Source of the DNA: Paenibacillus cisolokensis
GTDB taxonomy: Bacteria; Bacillota; Bacilli; Paenibacillales; Paenibacillaceae
Direction: 5' to 3'
NCBI RefSeq assembly: GCF_018403665.1
Contig: NZ_BOVJ01000106.1
Location: 1 to 48,070 of the forward strand
Length of the DNA stretch: 48,070 bases
Shown here: in pieces, positions 7,690-16,304 of the stretch
How positions within the stretch are numbered: position 1 is the first letter of the stretch
Layout: the number at the start of each line of letters is the position of its first letter
Made by a program: the position numbers and the translations under genes
Notes under the pieces: model-generated
What the model was told of the DNA's origin: nothing
Seen by the model: only the letters and a program-made list of their open reading frames with translations
Databases searched by the model: none

Positions 7690-8844
7690 TGCATTCCAAT
7701 GTCCGTTCTATCGATTTGTTTGCGATTTCCAAGCCGATCAACCCGCTGACATGGATGTTTCTTGTCAACCGTCTGCAGACGCTGTACTATATCTTTTTTT
7801 GCCGAACATCGTGACGGACCCGTCCATGATCTGGCTCATTCTGCTTGCCGCGGCATGCTCGCACTTCAATATATGGCTGCTCGGCAACTGGTTTCGGCAG
7901 GAAGGCTTGCCCGAAGGATATTTGGGAACCTTCCGTCTGTTCGGCAGGAAGGCGTTATGGCTCCTCTCGTTAATCGGTCTGCCTGTTCTTTTGATAAAGT
8001 GCGCCTTGATGATGCTTGGCTACGTGGAAATCGTGCATTATATATTGTTTCCCTCCCTGACTCCGAAACTGTTTGTCGTGCTGCTGCTGTTCGCCTGCTT
8101 GTATCTGGCGCGATTGGGCATGGAACAAACGCTGCGTTTTAGCGTCATCGCTTTTATCGGAACCTTTTGGATTATCGTGTTCTATATTCCGTTCATTTTA
8201 CCGCCGAAAGCCGACTACTATCATCTTCTGCCCTTGATTCCGGATCGGGTCGTCCCGTATTCTTGGCAGATGTTTTTGATGCTGTGGACGGCTTTTGCCG
8301 GTCCTGAATACTTGCTGGCGCTGCCGAAAAAGCAATGGACGATCGACGGTTCAAAAGATATTTACGGATTGGAAATGTCTTGAGCGCCATTGAATATGTC
8401 TTCTTTATCGGCATAGCCTTATTATTTTACGGGTCGGAATATTTGCAGAAACTGGATTTTCCAGTCGTTCAACTCATTCGCTACATACAACTTCCGATTG
8501 CCGAACGTCTGGAAATGTTTATTATTCCGGCATACGCCCTTTCCGTCATTTATGTTGTAGCCGTTTTTCTGCTGTATGCAACGGGGGCACTCCAGATTGT
8601 AACCGGCACTTCACACCGCTGGTCCAAACGAAATCTGGGGGTAACGTTTGTGCTTCTTCTTTCGACGACGCTTGCGATACAACACTGGGGGTGGGCAAAC
8701 GAAACGGGGAAGGTTCGGTGGATCGAGTGGCATAACTGGCTTGATGCATCGACCTATGCCGCTCTCCCTCTTCTCCTTCTTATTGCAAAATTACGGATCC
8801 AAAAGCGAGGGGCTCGCCATGCAACCCATAAGCCGACAAATTAA
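7689..8844 (+). CDS. Spore germinant receptor subunit B (GerAB family), two apparent frame breaks
   Basis: B subunit, an APC-type membrane protein thought to bind the germinant. As given, the frame breaks twice. The first break is in a T7 run at 7794-7800: the text goes from LQTLYYIFF into LPNIVTDPSMIW only if one T is added. The second is in an A5 run at 8327-8331, where one added A joins ALPKK to AMDDRRFKRYLRIGN. The repaired protein has 385 residues and about ten helices, the family norm. The start ATG at 7689 overlaps the A-subunit stop and follows AGGAGG; an adjacent ATG is at 7686. Both breaks are homopolymer deletions, so sequencing error is more likely than decay. Confidence 0.85.
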
Positions 8845-9947
8845 ACGAGGGATACTTTTTCTTTTTTTCCTGATCAATTGCGGCTGTTCTTCATTTAGCG
8901 TAAAAGCGAACACAGTCGATGAGATATCCCCGATCATCATGCAATATATTGACCAGAAGGACGGCCATTTGCAAGTATCAACGATTATCCCTCCATTGAA
9001 AAAGGAGCAAAAAAGGGTCGTTACGACTCAAGCAGCGTTAATGGAGGAAGGGAGATACAAATTGGATCATAAATATTATCGGGAAATGAAAAACGGGCAA
9101 TTGCGAATGGTGCTGATCTCCAAGACATTGGCCCGGAAAGGTCTTATCAATGTGATCAATACTCTTATACTTGATCCGGAAATCTCGGATCGAATTTATC
9201 TCGCCGTCGTGGAAGGCGATATGATCGGCTACTTAAACGGCCAATTGCAAAGAAGGCAGGAACAGATCGATTTTTATTTGTACAGGATGATGAGCCACCA
9301 TGAAAAGCAGAGGGAATTGACGATCATTAATCTTCATCAATTTATGGAAAATTGTACGACCCCTATGCCGATCCGATCATGCCTTTATTTTCTGTCGAAG
9401 GTAAGGATTTTGTTTACAAAGGTACGGCGTTGTTTCAAGACGACCGGATGATTGACGTAATCCATCCGCCGGAGGACTTGTACTTTCAGATGCTCTCTCG
9501 AAAAAACCGTCAGCTCAAAATTATCCCGATGCCGGCTATGCAAACGGCCATCGGCGAAGTGTACACGACCCGCCATATTCGGTTTTCCCGTTCGTTCCGT
9601 GAAGTCCGGATCGATGTCACCCTAAAGGGAAGGGTAGAAGAATACAAGGAAAACACCAACTTAAGCGATTCGGCAGATACGGCTTCCTGGGTCCGTTCAC
9701 TGGAAAGCCACGTCGAGTCGGAGATGAACCGGTTAATTCGCCGGATCCAGTCGCAGTCTATAGATCCTATTTCCGCGGGAAAGCATACGCTGGGACTTGC
9801 AAGCCGACCATTTAGCGGAGAAAATGGAGGCAACGTTGGCCTCATATACAGGTTCGCGTGAAGGTACACGTGAATCTGGAAAATATGGGTACGCTGAAAC
9901 CGGGAGAATCCAGATTCACGCCAAGACATAACTACAATCTTTTTTGA
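8819..9947 (+). CDS. Spore germinant receptor lipoprotein subunit C (GerAC family), two apparent frame breaks
   Basis: C subunit, a lipoprotein on the outer face of the spore inner membrane. The signal peptide (FLFFLINCGCSSF) contains a lipobox-like LINC near residue 18. Two breaks occur: in A4 at 9348-9351, where one extra A joins HQFMEK to LYDPYADPIMP, and in A4 at 9821-9824, where one extra A joins RPFSGE to KWRQRWPHIQVRVKVHVNLE. The latter is the typical GerAC ending. The repaired length is 376 residues, normal for the family. The ATG at 8819 overlaps the B gene by 26 bases and follows GAGGGG. An 11-bp inverted repeat (9869-9879 and 9910-9920) lies inside the 3' end. Confidence 0.85.
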
Positions 9948-10200
9948 CATACGGGCAACATCTCGTCTTCTTCTTCGATCAAACGATGATGACGGAGATG
10001 GACGCCAACGACCGATGTCGAGGTTACCCGCGTCAGGCCGCCGCTCGATGCGAATGGAAGCTTCGCGCTCGACCAATCGATCGCTTCCGGCCAGTACAAA
10101 GAGAAATTGCTGTACGTTCTCGCCCTGGGCAGAATATTCGAATGAACTCGCTTCCGCTTCGCCGAACATCGGGAAATCGGACGGAGACACCCGGAACACT
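9948..10200. other. Gap between germination and pilus operons, possible small minus-strand CDS
   Basis: 253 bases between convergent operons. A minus-strand frame opens with GTG at 10199, two bases from the stop of the last pilus gene, and reads VFRVSPSDFPMFGEAEASSF followed by a protein-like stretch to about 9935, but it then runs on antisense to the gerC end as far as 9510. The first part could be a real last gene of the pilus operon whose proper stop has been lost to a frame error. I see no clear ribosome binding site and no recognised domain. A clear terminator is not visible for either operon. Confidence 0.3.
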
Positions 10201-10686
10201 TCAACCGTACACCAGCTCCGCCGCCCCTTTCACTTCCCACTCGATCGGCTCCAGCACGCTGAAAATACGCGGATATTGAAGCCGGATAATCATGACGACG
10301 CCCGGACGCTGCAGCGTCACCTCGTAGCCGTATTGTTCATTGCGGTACGTGTAAGGAAACGTCCGGTCCGCATTGACGATTTCGAACGCCAGCACGTCGA
10401 CTCTGTCCCGCCAATAGCTCCCGGGCAGCGGCTGACCGTTCGTATCCAGCCGCAGGTTGGCTTGCAAATAACGGAGCGCCTCTTCGGCGGCCCGCTTCTC
10501 GTCGATGCGGAAGCGCCCCGCCGCGAGCGCCGCCTCATCCAGCTGCTGGGCCGCCGCGTGGACGGCGCGGTTGACCGCATGCTTCCCCTGGAAAAGCGCC
10601 TGAACCGCCATTTCCTCGTCGATCTGCAGCGCGCCGCCCCACAGCCATATCCCCATCATCAGCAGGAGAAGCAGCAGCTTGTACAA
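10201..10686 (-). CDS. TadE/pseudopilin-like secreted protein (161 aa)
   Basis: Last sure gene of the pilus operon. One N-terminal hydrophobic segment (MYKLLLLLLMMGIWLWGGAL) is followed by a soluble domain with helices to about residue 80 and a probable beta part after 95 (YWRDRVDVLAFEIV, EQYGYEVTLQRPGVVMIIRL). The sequence VNRAVHAAAQQLDEAALAAG soon after the membrane segment resembles the amphipathic helix of TadE/TadF minor pilins. The ending EWEVKGAAELVYG resembles the membrane-proximal region of such proteins. It probably serves as a minor pilin or assembly factor; the sequence similarity to known TadE is weak, so the name is by context. Confidence 0.65.
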   Translation of the reverse strand: MYKLLLLLLMMGIWLWGGALQIDEEMAVQALFQGKHAVNRAVHAAAQQLDEAALAAGRFRIDEKRAAEEALRYLQANLRLDTNGQPLPGSYWRDRVDVLAFEIVNADRTFPYTYRNEQYGYEVTLQRPGVVMIIRLQYPRIFSVLEPIEWEVKGAAELVYG

Positions 10687-10715
10687 CCGATCTCCTCCTT
10701 TCGCACCTTTTTGCC

Positions 10716-11141
10716 TTATGGTACGTATTCGCTCATTTTCAGCCCGCCCGCGCTCATCCGCTCGTCCGGCGACGGCGGGGCGAGGCCGATCAGCCGGTCG
10801 ATTTCGAACAGCCGCTCGAACGGGTAGCTGATCGCAAGCCCCAGCCCCGTGCCGCGCGGCAGCGGCTGACCCGGATCGTCGGCGGGCCGGCCGTCCGTGG
10901 CATAAACTTCGTACTCGAGCCGTTCAGGCCGCATGCCGAATGCGGCCAGACGAAGACGGGACTGCTCGATCATACGGCTGTCGATATAGCCGTGATCGCC
11001 GTTCGCCCCGATCTCCAGCATGTAATCGACTTCTTTCTGCAGCACCGCCTGCCGGACGATCAGCACATGCTTGTAAATCGGAGAGAACATGACCCAACAC
11101 AGCATGCCGGCGAACAGAACGAACACCAGGATCTGCTTCAT
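10716..11141 (-). CDS. Minor pilin-like protein of the Tad operon (141 aa)
   Basis: A single N-terminal membrane segment (ILVFVLFAGMLCWVMFSPIY) is followed by a 115-residue extracytoplasmic domain beginning KHVLIVRQAVLQKEVDYMLE, again like an amphipathic pilin helix. The ATG overlaps the stop of the upstream 48-residue gene as ATGA. It is probably a TadE/TadF-like or pseudopilin component. No type IV prepilin G/E cleavage motif is clear before the hydrophobic stretch. The gene lies 29 bases upstream of the next, likewise minor-pilin-like, gene. Confidence 0.65.
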   Translation of the reverse strand: MKQILVFVLFAGMLCWVMFSPIYKHVLIVRQAVLQKEVDYMLEIGANGDHGYIDSRMIEQSRLRLAAFGMRPERLEYEVYATDGRPADDPGQPLPRGTGLGLAISYPFERLFEIDRLIGLAPPSPDERMSAGGLKMSEYVP

Positions 11142-11284
11142 GGGCTGAGCCGCCTCAGCGAATCGGCGAACGCCCCTCCGGCTTGCTCGAGCTGCCGCTT
11201 CGTCCCGCTCTCTCCCCCGGCAATGCTCGTGAACAGAACGATGGCCGTCACGATCAGCAGCAGCGTCATTAACAGCGCTCTCAT
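11138..11284 (-). CDS. Very small pilin-like protein A (48 aa)
   Basis: Tiny gene found by reading the gap between larger genes. The 48-residue product starts MRALLMTLLLIVTAIVLFTS, a single membrane helix, followed by the hydrophilic tail IAGGESGTKRQLEQAGGAFA and about eight more residues. It overlaps the next gene as ATGA. It is a paralogue in layout of the 49-residue product just upstream (MRN/MRA, then LLMTV/LLMTLLL, then a polar tail starting around residue 23). Flp-type pilins are about 50-60 residues with one helix, so these two are the best candidates for the structural pilin, although the classical Flp cleavage motif (G, then E and Y five residues on) is not seen. Confidence 0.7.
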   Translation of the reverse strand: MRALLMTLLLIVTAIVLFTSIAGGESGTKRQLEQAGGAFADSLRRLSP

Positions 11285-11317
11285 AGCGGATTCCCCCCAG
11301 TCGTCAGGCTGCCGGCT

Positions 11318-11467
11318 CTACGGCACCAACGTGCCGATGCTCGTATTGGCCGCGTTGCCCTGGCTTTGAATCTGCGCGCGCGTCCCTGTCGTATCTTTGG
11401 CGATAATGTTGTTGAACAGAAAAATGACGACCACGAGCAGCATCACCGTCATCAAAATATTCCGCAT
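11318..11467 (-). CDS. Very small pilin-like protein B (49 aa)
   Basis: The 49-residue product starts MRNILMTVMLLVVVIFLFNN, a single hydrophobic helix, then has a polar tail of about 27 residues containing KDTTGTRAQIQSQG. GGGGAGGTGATC right before the ATG at 11467 is the strongest ribosome binding site of this stretch, as expected for an abundant structural subunit. Together with its 48-residue sister it sits between tadC and the two minor-pilin-like genes, where flp genes are often found in Tad loci. No prepilin peptidase gene is in the window, so if these are processed the enzyme is encoded elsewhere. Confidence 0.72.
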   Translation of the reverse strand: MRNILMTVMLLVVVIFLFNNIIAKDTTGTRAQIQSQGNAANTSIGTLVP

Positions 11468-11506
11468 CCGATCACCTCCCCGATCAAGCTTCAAGCCGGA
11501 ACAGAG

Positions 11507-12400
11507 TTACCCGTTCAGCGATGAAAACAGCTTCTGCCCTTCCTGCACCCAGGGATAAATGAAAACCTGAAACGTGTACAGGATCGGAATACCGGCCAGC
11601 ACGAACAGAACGTAAGAGGCCGATTCCTTGCGGCTTTCCTTCGCGAACTCCAGCTTATCCTTATAGTCCTGAATCCGCTCGCGAAGCAGCCTGTAATAAT
11701 CTTCGCTGTCGTGAAGCCGGAGCGAATCGATCGTTTCGACGAAGCTTACGCCTTCGTCGGTTCCGATCCGCCGCTTGAACCGGCGCAGCGCTTCTTCGGC
11801 GTCGTGGTACCATTCCGCGAGCAGCCGCTGCATGTCTCCCCGCAGGGCATGCGTGAAAGGCAGGCAGCGCATCAGCTTCGCGTGGATATGCAGCGACGAG
11901 CCGGACAAATAAAGCAGTTGGTTGCTGACGACATAGATTTCCTTCATAATCCGCTGCGCCCTCAGACGGGACAGCGAACGCAGCCAGATGCGATCCCACA
12001 ACGCCGCCCCGTACAGCACGGCCAATCCCGACAATACGGCAAATGGCGACAGACGAATCCACGCGTCCAGATCGAGCAGAACGTACGCGGCCGCAACTGC
12101 GGGCGCCGTTACGACAATGACGCGCCTGGCCAGCACGTAGACGGCGGCGTCTCCCGTATAGCCGCAGCCTGCCAGCAGCGCTTCCCGCTCGGCGAAGGCG
12201 GGCTTGTCCCGCTCGATGCCGAACGCGCGCAGCCAGCGGTCCGATACCGCCCGCCCGTACCGCTCCGCTCCGCTTAGATGCGTCCAGCGCGGCAGCCGTT
12301 TCGGCAGCATACGCAGCAAGAACAGCAGCGCCAAAAACGCGAACAAATACTGTCCCGCCAAAGCGGCGCCAAAAACGGCTTTCGAAATCCAATCCTGCAT
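11507..12400 (-). CDS. tadC: Tad pilus inner-membrane platform protein TadC-like (T2SSF domain)
   Basis: A 297-residue membrane protein with an N-terminal helix (FGAALAGQYLFAFLALLFLL), two central helices (VIVVTAPAVAAAYVLL and LSPFAVLSGLAVLYGAAL near residues 105-145), a T2SSF-type cytoplasmic helical domain at about 160-265 and a final helix (YVLFVLAGIPILYTFQVFIY). The ATG at 12400 has AAAGGAGG eight bases upstream; the open frame runs 12 codons further back without a start signal. It pairs with the TadB-like protein encoded upstream to form the assembly platform on which the CpaF-like ATPase acts. The name is by domain and operon position. Confidence 0.82.
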   Translation of the reverse strand: MQDWISKAVFGAALAGQYLFAFLALLFLLRMLPKRLPRWTHLSGAERYGRAVSDRWLRAFGIERDKPAFAEREALLAGCGYTGDAAVYVLARRVIVVTAPAVAAAYVLLDLDAWIRLSPFAVLSGLAVLYGAALWDRIWLRSLSRLRAQRIMKEIYVVSNQLLYLSGSSLHIHAKLMRCLPFTHALRGDMQRLLAEWYHDAEEALRRFKRRIGTDEGVSFVETIDSLRLHDSEDYYRLLRERIQDYKDKLEFAKESRKESASYVLFVLAGIPILYTFQVFIYPWVQEGQKLFSSLNG

Positions 12401-12413
12401 GAAGCGGCCTCCT

Positions 12414-13347
12414 TTACATTTTTTCGGGACAGCCACAAGCCCATCAGAAACGAAGCGAAAATCAGCACCGCGGCGTTCAGCAGCATATCCCGTCCCTGCG
12501 GGTCCAGCACGTAGTACAGATAGGAATTGTCAGGGTTGTAATGAAAATTGATGCCCATAAACAGCGCCAAAAACAAAATCGGCGTAAAGTTGGCCAGCCG
12601 GATTTCCAGCAGCCTGGTGCGTTCCTGCTCGTTGGCGCGGCGCGCCTTGCGCATATCCGTTATCAGTTCCTTGACATTGTCGGTGACGGGGTGCCCCTCC
12701 GTCAGCGCCGCGCTCAATATATTGACAAAATAATCGGCCCAGACATGCCCGAGCGACGCCGCGAAGATCCGCAGGCTTGCTTCGTCGTCGCCGCGCACCG
12801 ACAAATTGCGGTACAGCTGCTCGAATACCGCCTGTATCTGCGCCGGCATCCGCTGTTCCTCGACCGCCCGCTGCAGAGCGGTGCGGATATGCCGTTCTCC
12901 GGTTACGAGGTAGCACTGATAGAACAGTTCAACCGCCGGCAAAAAATCAAGTCTGGTCTGCATTTGCCGGTGAACGAGCAGCGTCCGCAACAGCGTATAA
13001 GGCAGCAGGGCGAGCACGGCGCCGAGCAGCAGGCATCCTTTCACGCTCTGAAACAGCAGCGCTCCCGCTGTCATGCCGGCGAGCATCAGGAGCCCCGACA
13101 GCATCACAAGCCCTTCCGGCCGCATCGGCACGCGCATCGATTCGAGCAGCTCGGACAGATGTCGGTACGGACGTTCGAAGCGCCTGACCGAGTTCGCAAC
13201 ATACAGGTAAAGACGGTGGCGGCGGCGATAAACAAGCCGTCCGGCATAATGGCGGCTATCCGTCCAAAGCCGAAGCAGGCTGAAAAAACATAGAAACAGC
13301 AAAACGAACAGCAGCGCCCCCGCCCCTGCCGCAGCCAGCGCCGTCAT
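12414..13347 (-). CDS. tadB: Tad pilus inner-membrane platform protein TadB-like; 3' end uncertain
   Basis: About 310 residues: an N-terminal helix (AGALLFVLLFLCFFSLL), a helix pair near residues 80-120, a T2SSF-type domain at 130-255 (LVTGERHIRTALQRAVEEQR and MRKARRANEQERTRLLEIRL) and a final helix pair. The ATG overlaps the CpaF stop as ATGA. The frame as given passes an A6 run (minus strand, 12419-12424) and reads on to 12274 with an improbable Cys/Arg-rich tail inside tadC. With the run corrected (two A added, or one removed), the protein ends LSRKKM or LSRKM at a TAA at 12414 that touches the tadC ribosome binding site. I take that as the true end. Confidence 0.75.
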
Positions 13348-14741
13348 CCGGCATCGCTCCATCCTTCAGCCGCGGCTGCAAGCCGCTGAGCGGCGCGCGG
13401 AGACGGGGCGGAGGGATAAATCCATTCGCCGGCCGCTTCGTCGTAACGGACCCAGTCGCGCACGATTACGGTTCCGTCCTGCCAGCCGATCTCCCCGATG
13501 CGGACGATGCGCCGCCGGCCGCCGATCTGCCTCATCTCGACGCCGATCTGGGTGACGTACTCCGCAATTCTGCGCGTCAGACGTCCGGCGTCCATCCCCC
13601 GGCCGTCGAGCATGCACATGTCGGCGATCGCGTCCGGCACATCTTCCAGCGCATTCGCGTGCACCGTCGTCATGCTGCCGGCATGGCCGCGCGTGCAGGC
13701 GCGGACGTAGATGTTGGCGTCGTCGTCGCGGATCTCGGCATGAATGATGCGCTGGGGAGATTGACGAAGGGCGAGCTTGAACGCCTGGGCCGAGCCGTGA
13801 AGCGGGTCGTCCTCGTCGATTTCGTATTCGATCGCGTTCTTCGCAGGAAAGTCGCGGCGAATCATCATCTCCAGCCTGCTTTCGATCGTCACGATTCGCT
13901 CGGCGTCCGGCAATTCGGCCACGAGCGCCTTCAGCAAATGCGTCTTGCCCGAATTCGTCGGACCGATGACGACCAGATTGAAGCGGGCTCGCAGCACGTC
14001 CAGCAGCATCTGCCGGATCCGCCCGTTGATCGTGCCGTAACGGGGCTCGCACAGCGCCTCCAGGCTGAAAGAGCGGACCGTATAGAAACGGATCGTCAAC
14101 GTCGGTACGGCGGTAAAGCCGAAGCCCGTCATCGTCACGCGCGAGCCGTCCCTCAGCATCACCTCCGCCCATCGTTTGCGCGGATTGATCCGATCGTTGT
14201 TGTACAGCACCAGGTTTTGCTGGATGCGCTCGACGTCCCGCACGGACTCGAACGAATACGCCGAAGGCCGGGCTTCCCCGCCGCGCACTTCGAATATGTC
14301 GGTGCCGACGACCTGAATCTCCTCAAGCCCTTCCCGGTGCTGCAGCACAAGCTCCAGCACGTTCATCCCGATCACCTCGGAGAAGAGCGCTTCGGCCAGC
14401 GACTGGTACGGATGGCGGAACCCGGGAAGCTCGTGGATGCGGCGCCGGATCAGACGGTCGGTAATGAGCGCCATAATTTCCGCCCGTTCACGGGGGAAGC
14501 CGAGCACGGCCCGGTTCAGCTTCTCGCCGTACAACCGCCGCTCCTCTTCCGTGGCGCCGCGCGGCGCGGCCAGATAGGCGCGGATATCGTCGGCAAGGCG
14601 CTCGAAATCGCCGGTTTCCTGTACGGCCAGCGCCGCCGGCTGCCATTCGTCCGAATCGGCCTCCGGAAGCTCCAGCCGGATTCGGGCGGAGAAGGCCGAA
14701 GGCGAGAACTTGCCGGCTTGTCCGGCTGCGCTCTCCTTCAT
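13344..14741 (-). CDS. cpaF: Tad/type II secretion ATPase CpaF (TadA)-like
   Basis: A 465-residue cytoplasmic motor ATPase that powers pilus assembly. The N-terminal domain runs to about residue 110. The secretion ATPase core has Walker A (GPTNSGKTHLL, residues 260-270), an Asp/Glu box (IVTIESRLEMMI), a Walker B equivalent (RIIHAEIRDDD near 330) and the His box stretch TRGHAGSMTTVHAN. The start ATG at 14741 overlaps the cpaE stop as ATGA; the 89 codons upstream in the same frame belong to cpaE in another frame. It is the one enzyme of the operon whose active site is fully conserved. It is larger than B. subtilis ComGA and closer in layout to CpaF. Confidence 0.92.
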   Translation of the reverse strand: MKESAAGQAGKFSPSAFSARIRLELPEADSDEWQPAALAVQETGDFERLADDIRAYLAAPRGATEEERRLYGEKLNRAVLGFPRERAEIMALITDRLIRRRIHELPGFRHPYQSLAEALFSEVIGMNVLELVLQHREGLEEIQVVGTDIFEVRGGEARPSAYSFESVRDVERIQQNLVLYNNDRINPRKRWAEVMLRDGSRVTMTGFGFTAVPTLTIRFYTVRSFSLEALCEPRYGTINGRIRQMLLDVLRARFNLVVIGPTNSGKTHLLKALVAELPDAERIVTIESRLEMMIRRDFPAKNAIEYEIDEDDPLHGSAQAFKLALRQSPQRIIHAEIRDDDANIYVRACTRGHAGSMTTVHANALEDVPDAIADMCMLDGRGMDAGRLTRRIAEYVTQIGVEMRQIGGRRRIVRIGEIGWQDGTVIVRDWVRYDEAAGEWIYPSAPSPRAAQRLAAAAEGWSDAG

Positions 14742-15576
14742 GACCCGGCTCCGTTGCGGTATGCGAGCAATTTGCGATACCATGGCTGCGATCCGGCGGC
14801 CTGACGCCGCGCGATACCGTACCGGCCAAGAATCGCATCGGCCGTCTCCCGCATCGCCTTGCGGCCCTGCTCGTCGCTCCGCAGCCATTCCTCGATCCGC
14901 CCGCTGTCCAGCTGGGAAAACAGCGATTCCGTCAGCCGCAGCTCGCCGATTCGGGTTAAACCCATCTCTTTGCAAATATCTTTCACGCTGTATCCTCCAT
15001 TCTTCCAAGGGGGGTGTATAATAATTGCTTCATACGCTTGCGGCGGAATGCCGAACAAGGGCGAGACCTGGCCGATCCAACGCTTCCCGTCTTCCTGAAA
15101 GTGCGACAGCGCGCCGGTCGTTACGAGCATGCGGGCGTCGGCCCTGCGCAGCGAACAGACGGTTGCGGCATTGTCCCAATATGCCCCGAGGTCCAACGTA
15201 ACGAGCGAATAGGTGGAGGCGGCCACCGCAAGCAGATGATCGGCCTCCTCCGGCGTAAAAATTCGGCCTGGTCCCGCAGCATGTTGCCAAACAGCACATG
15301 CAGGTTTGGCATACCTTTGACCCGGTGCGAAGCGTGCAGCAGCTTCTCCGGCGTCAGCGACCCGGCGCGCAGCTCGGGGCGCAAGCCGTCGAGCGTCGAG
15401 GACGGACCGTCCATTCCGAGAAACCGGTGAATCTTGGCGCTCTTCAGGTTCATGCACAGAAAACCGACAGGCTTGCCGCTCGCTTCGGCTGTCCGATAAG
15501 CGAAGGCGAAAGCCGCCGAAGTGACGCCGATATTCGGGGTCGTGCCGACGAATGCGATTAACGGAGCAGGCTTCAC
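14738..15576 (-). CDS. CpaE/TadZ-like pilus localisation protein with degenerate P-loop, one apparent frame break
   Basis: MinD/ParA-like protein of 279 residues after repair. The frame breaks in an A5/T5 run at 15257-15261; one added base joins LRDQAEF to FTPEEADHLLAVAA. The GTG at 15576 overlaps the cpaB stop as GTGA and has GGAGGTGA upstream. The P-loop position reads FVGTTPNIGVTSAAF: the glycine frame is kept, but both lysines of a deviant Walker A motif are gone. SLVTLDLGAYWDN is the Walker B-like element. Some TadZ proteins are likewise atypical ATPases, so it may locate the machine without hydrolysing ATP (inference). Confidence 0.75.
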
Positions 15577-16304
15577 CTTCCGCTCACCTCCGGCGCCGCG
15601 CCGGTTACGTCCAGCGACAGCGGGCTGTAGGCGATGACCAGCTTGCTCTCGCCTGTTCTGCACAAATTGTCGATGGTCAGCCATTGCTGCTCGGTCAGAT
15701 TCAGGTTAATGTAATCGATCATGCCGTTCGCGTCGCGGCGCGACGCATACATCCGCTCGCGGTCTCCGCGCGCCAATGACAGCAGGTTCGGATTGCTCAG
15801 ATCATCGATCTCCACATTGCCCGACGTCTTCACGGAAGCGACGGTCACGACATCCTCAAACAGTCTGGCCGATTCCGTCGGCCCTCCCGAAACGTAAACG
15901 ACGACTTTGTCGCCGGCGCGAATGCCGTTCGATACGGAGAGCACATATTCGCGCGGAATTTGGAAGGTCGATTGATCGCTACCCGGCATCAGCCGGAAAC
16001 GGTCGATCTTCCACAAGAGCAGCGGCTCTCCTTGCCCGAGCGGAACAACCGCCTCCATTCCTTCGACCTGCGACGCATCGAGCAGCATCTGTTCCGCATC
16101 GTACGACGACCTGGCGATAGCGCGATATTCGAAGTCGTCCGCCGATAGCCTCGCTCCGGCAGGGAGCAGCCGTTTCGGCACGACGACGCGCACCGTCTCC
16201 TGCCGTTCGAGCTGCTGCAGCTGGAACGAATAGATTCCGTACACGAGCAGACCGGACAGAACAGCCGCCGCCAGACTGATCATTGCATTTCTCCTTCTGT
16301 TCAT
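15573..16304 (-). CDS. cpaB: Tad pilus assembly protein CpaB/RcpC-like (SAF domain)
   Basis: A 243-residue protein with an N-terminal membrane helix (AMISLAAAVLSGLLVYGIYS) and an SAF domain at about residues 35-100 (VRVVVPKRLLPAGARLSADD, then VVPLGQGEPLL). In Tad systems CpaB/RcpC lies outside the cytoplasmic membrane and helps pilus assembly. The ATG at 16304 follows GAGAGGAGTGACG. The reading frame is open to 16403, through the leader hairpin, but there is no ribosome binding site at that upstream codon. It is the first gene of the pilus operon and is coupled to cpaE by a 4-nt overlap. Confidence 0.83.
   Translation of the reverse strand: MNRRRNAMISLAAAVLSGLLVYGIYSFQLQQLERQETVRVVVPKRLLPAGARLSADDFEYRAIARSSYDAEQMLLDASQVEGMEAVVPLGQGEPLLLWKIDRFRLMPGSDQSTFQIPREYVLSVSNGIRAGDKVVVYVSGGPTESARLFEDVVTVASVKTSGNVEIDDLSNPNLLSLARGDRERMYASRRDANGMIDYINLNLTEQQWLTIDNLCRTGESKLVIAYSPLSLDVTGAAPEVSGR

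Noticed and set aside
7686..9947. gerB and gerC as true pseudogenes
   Set aside because: All four breaks are single missing bases in T7, A5, A4 and A4 runs, and the same error type occurs across the window; the repaired proteins are full length.
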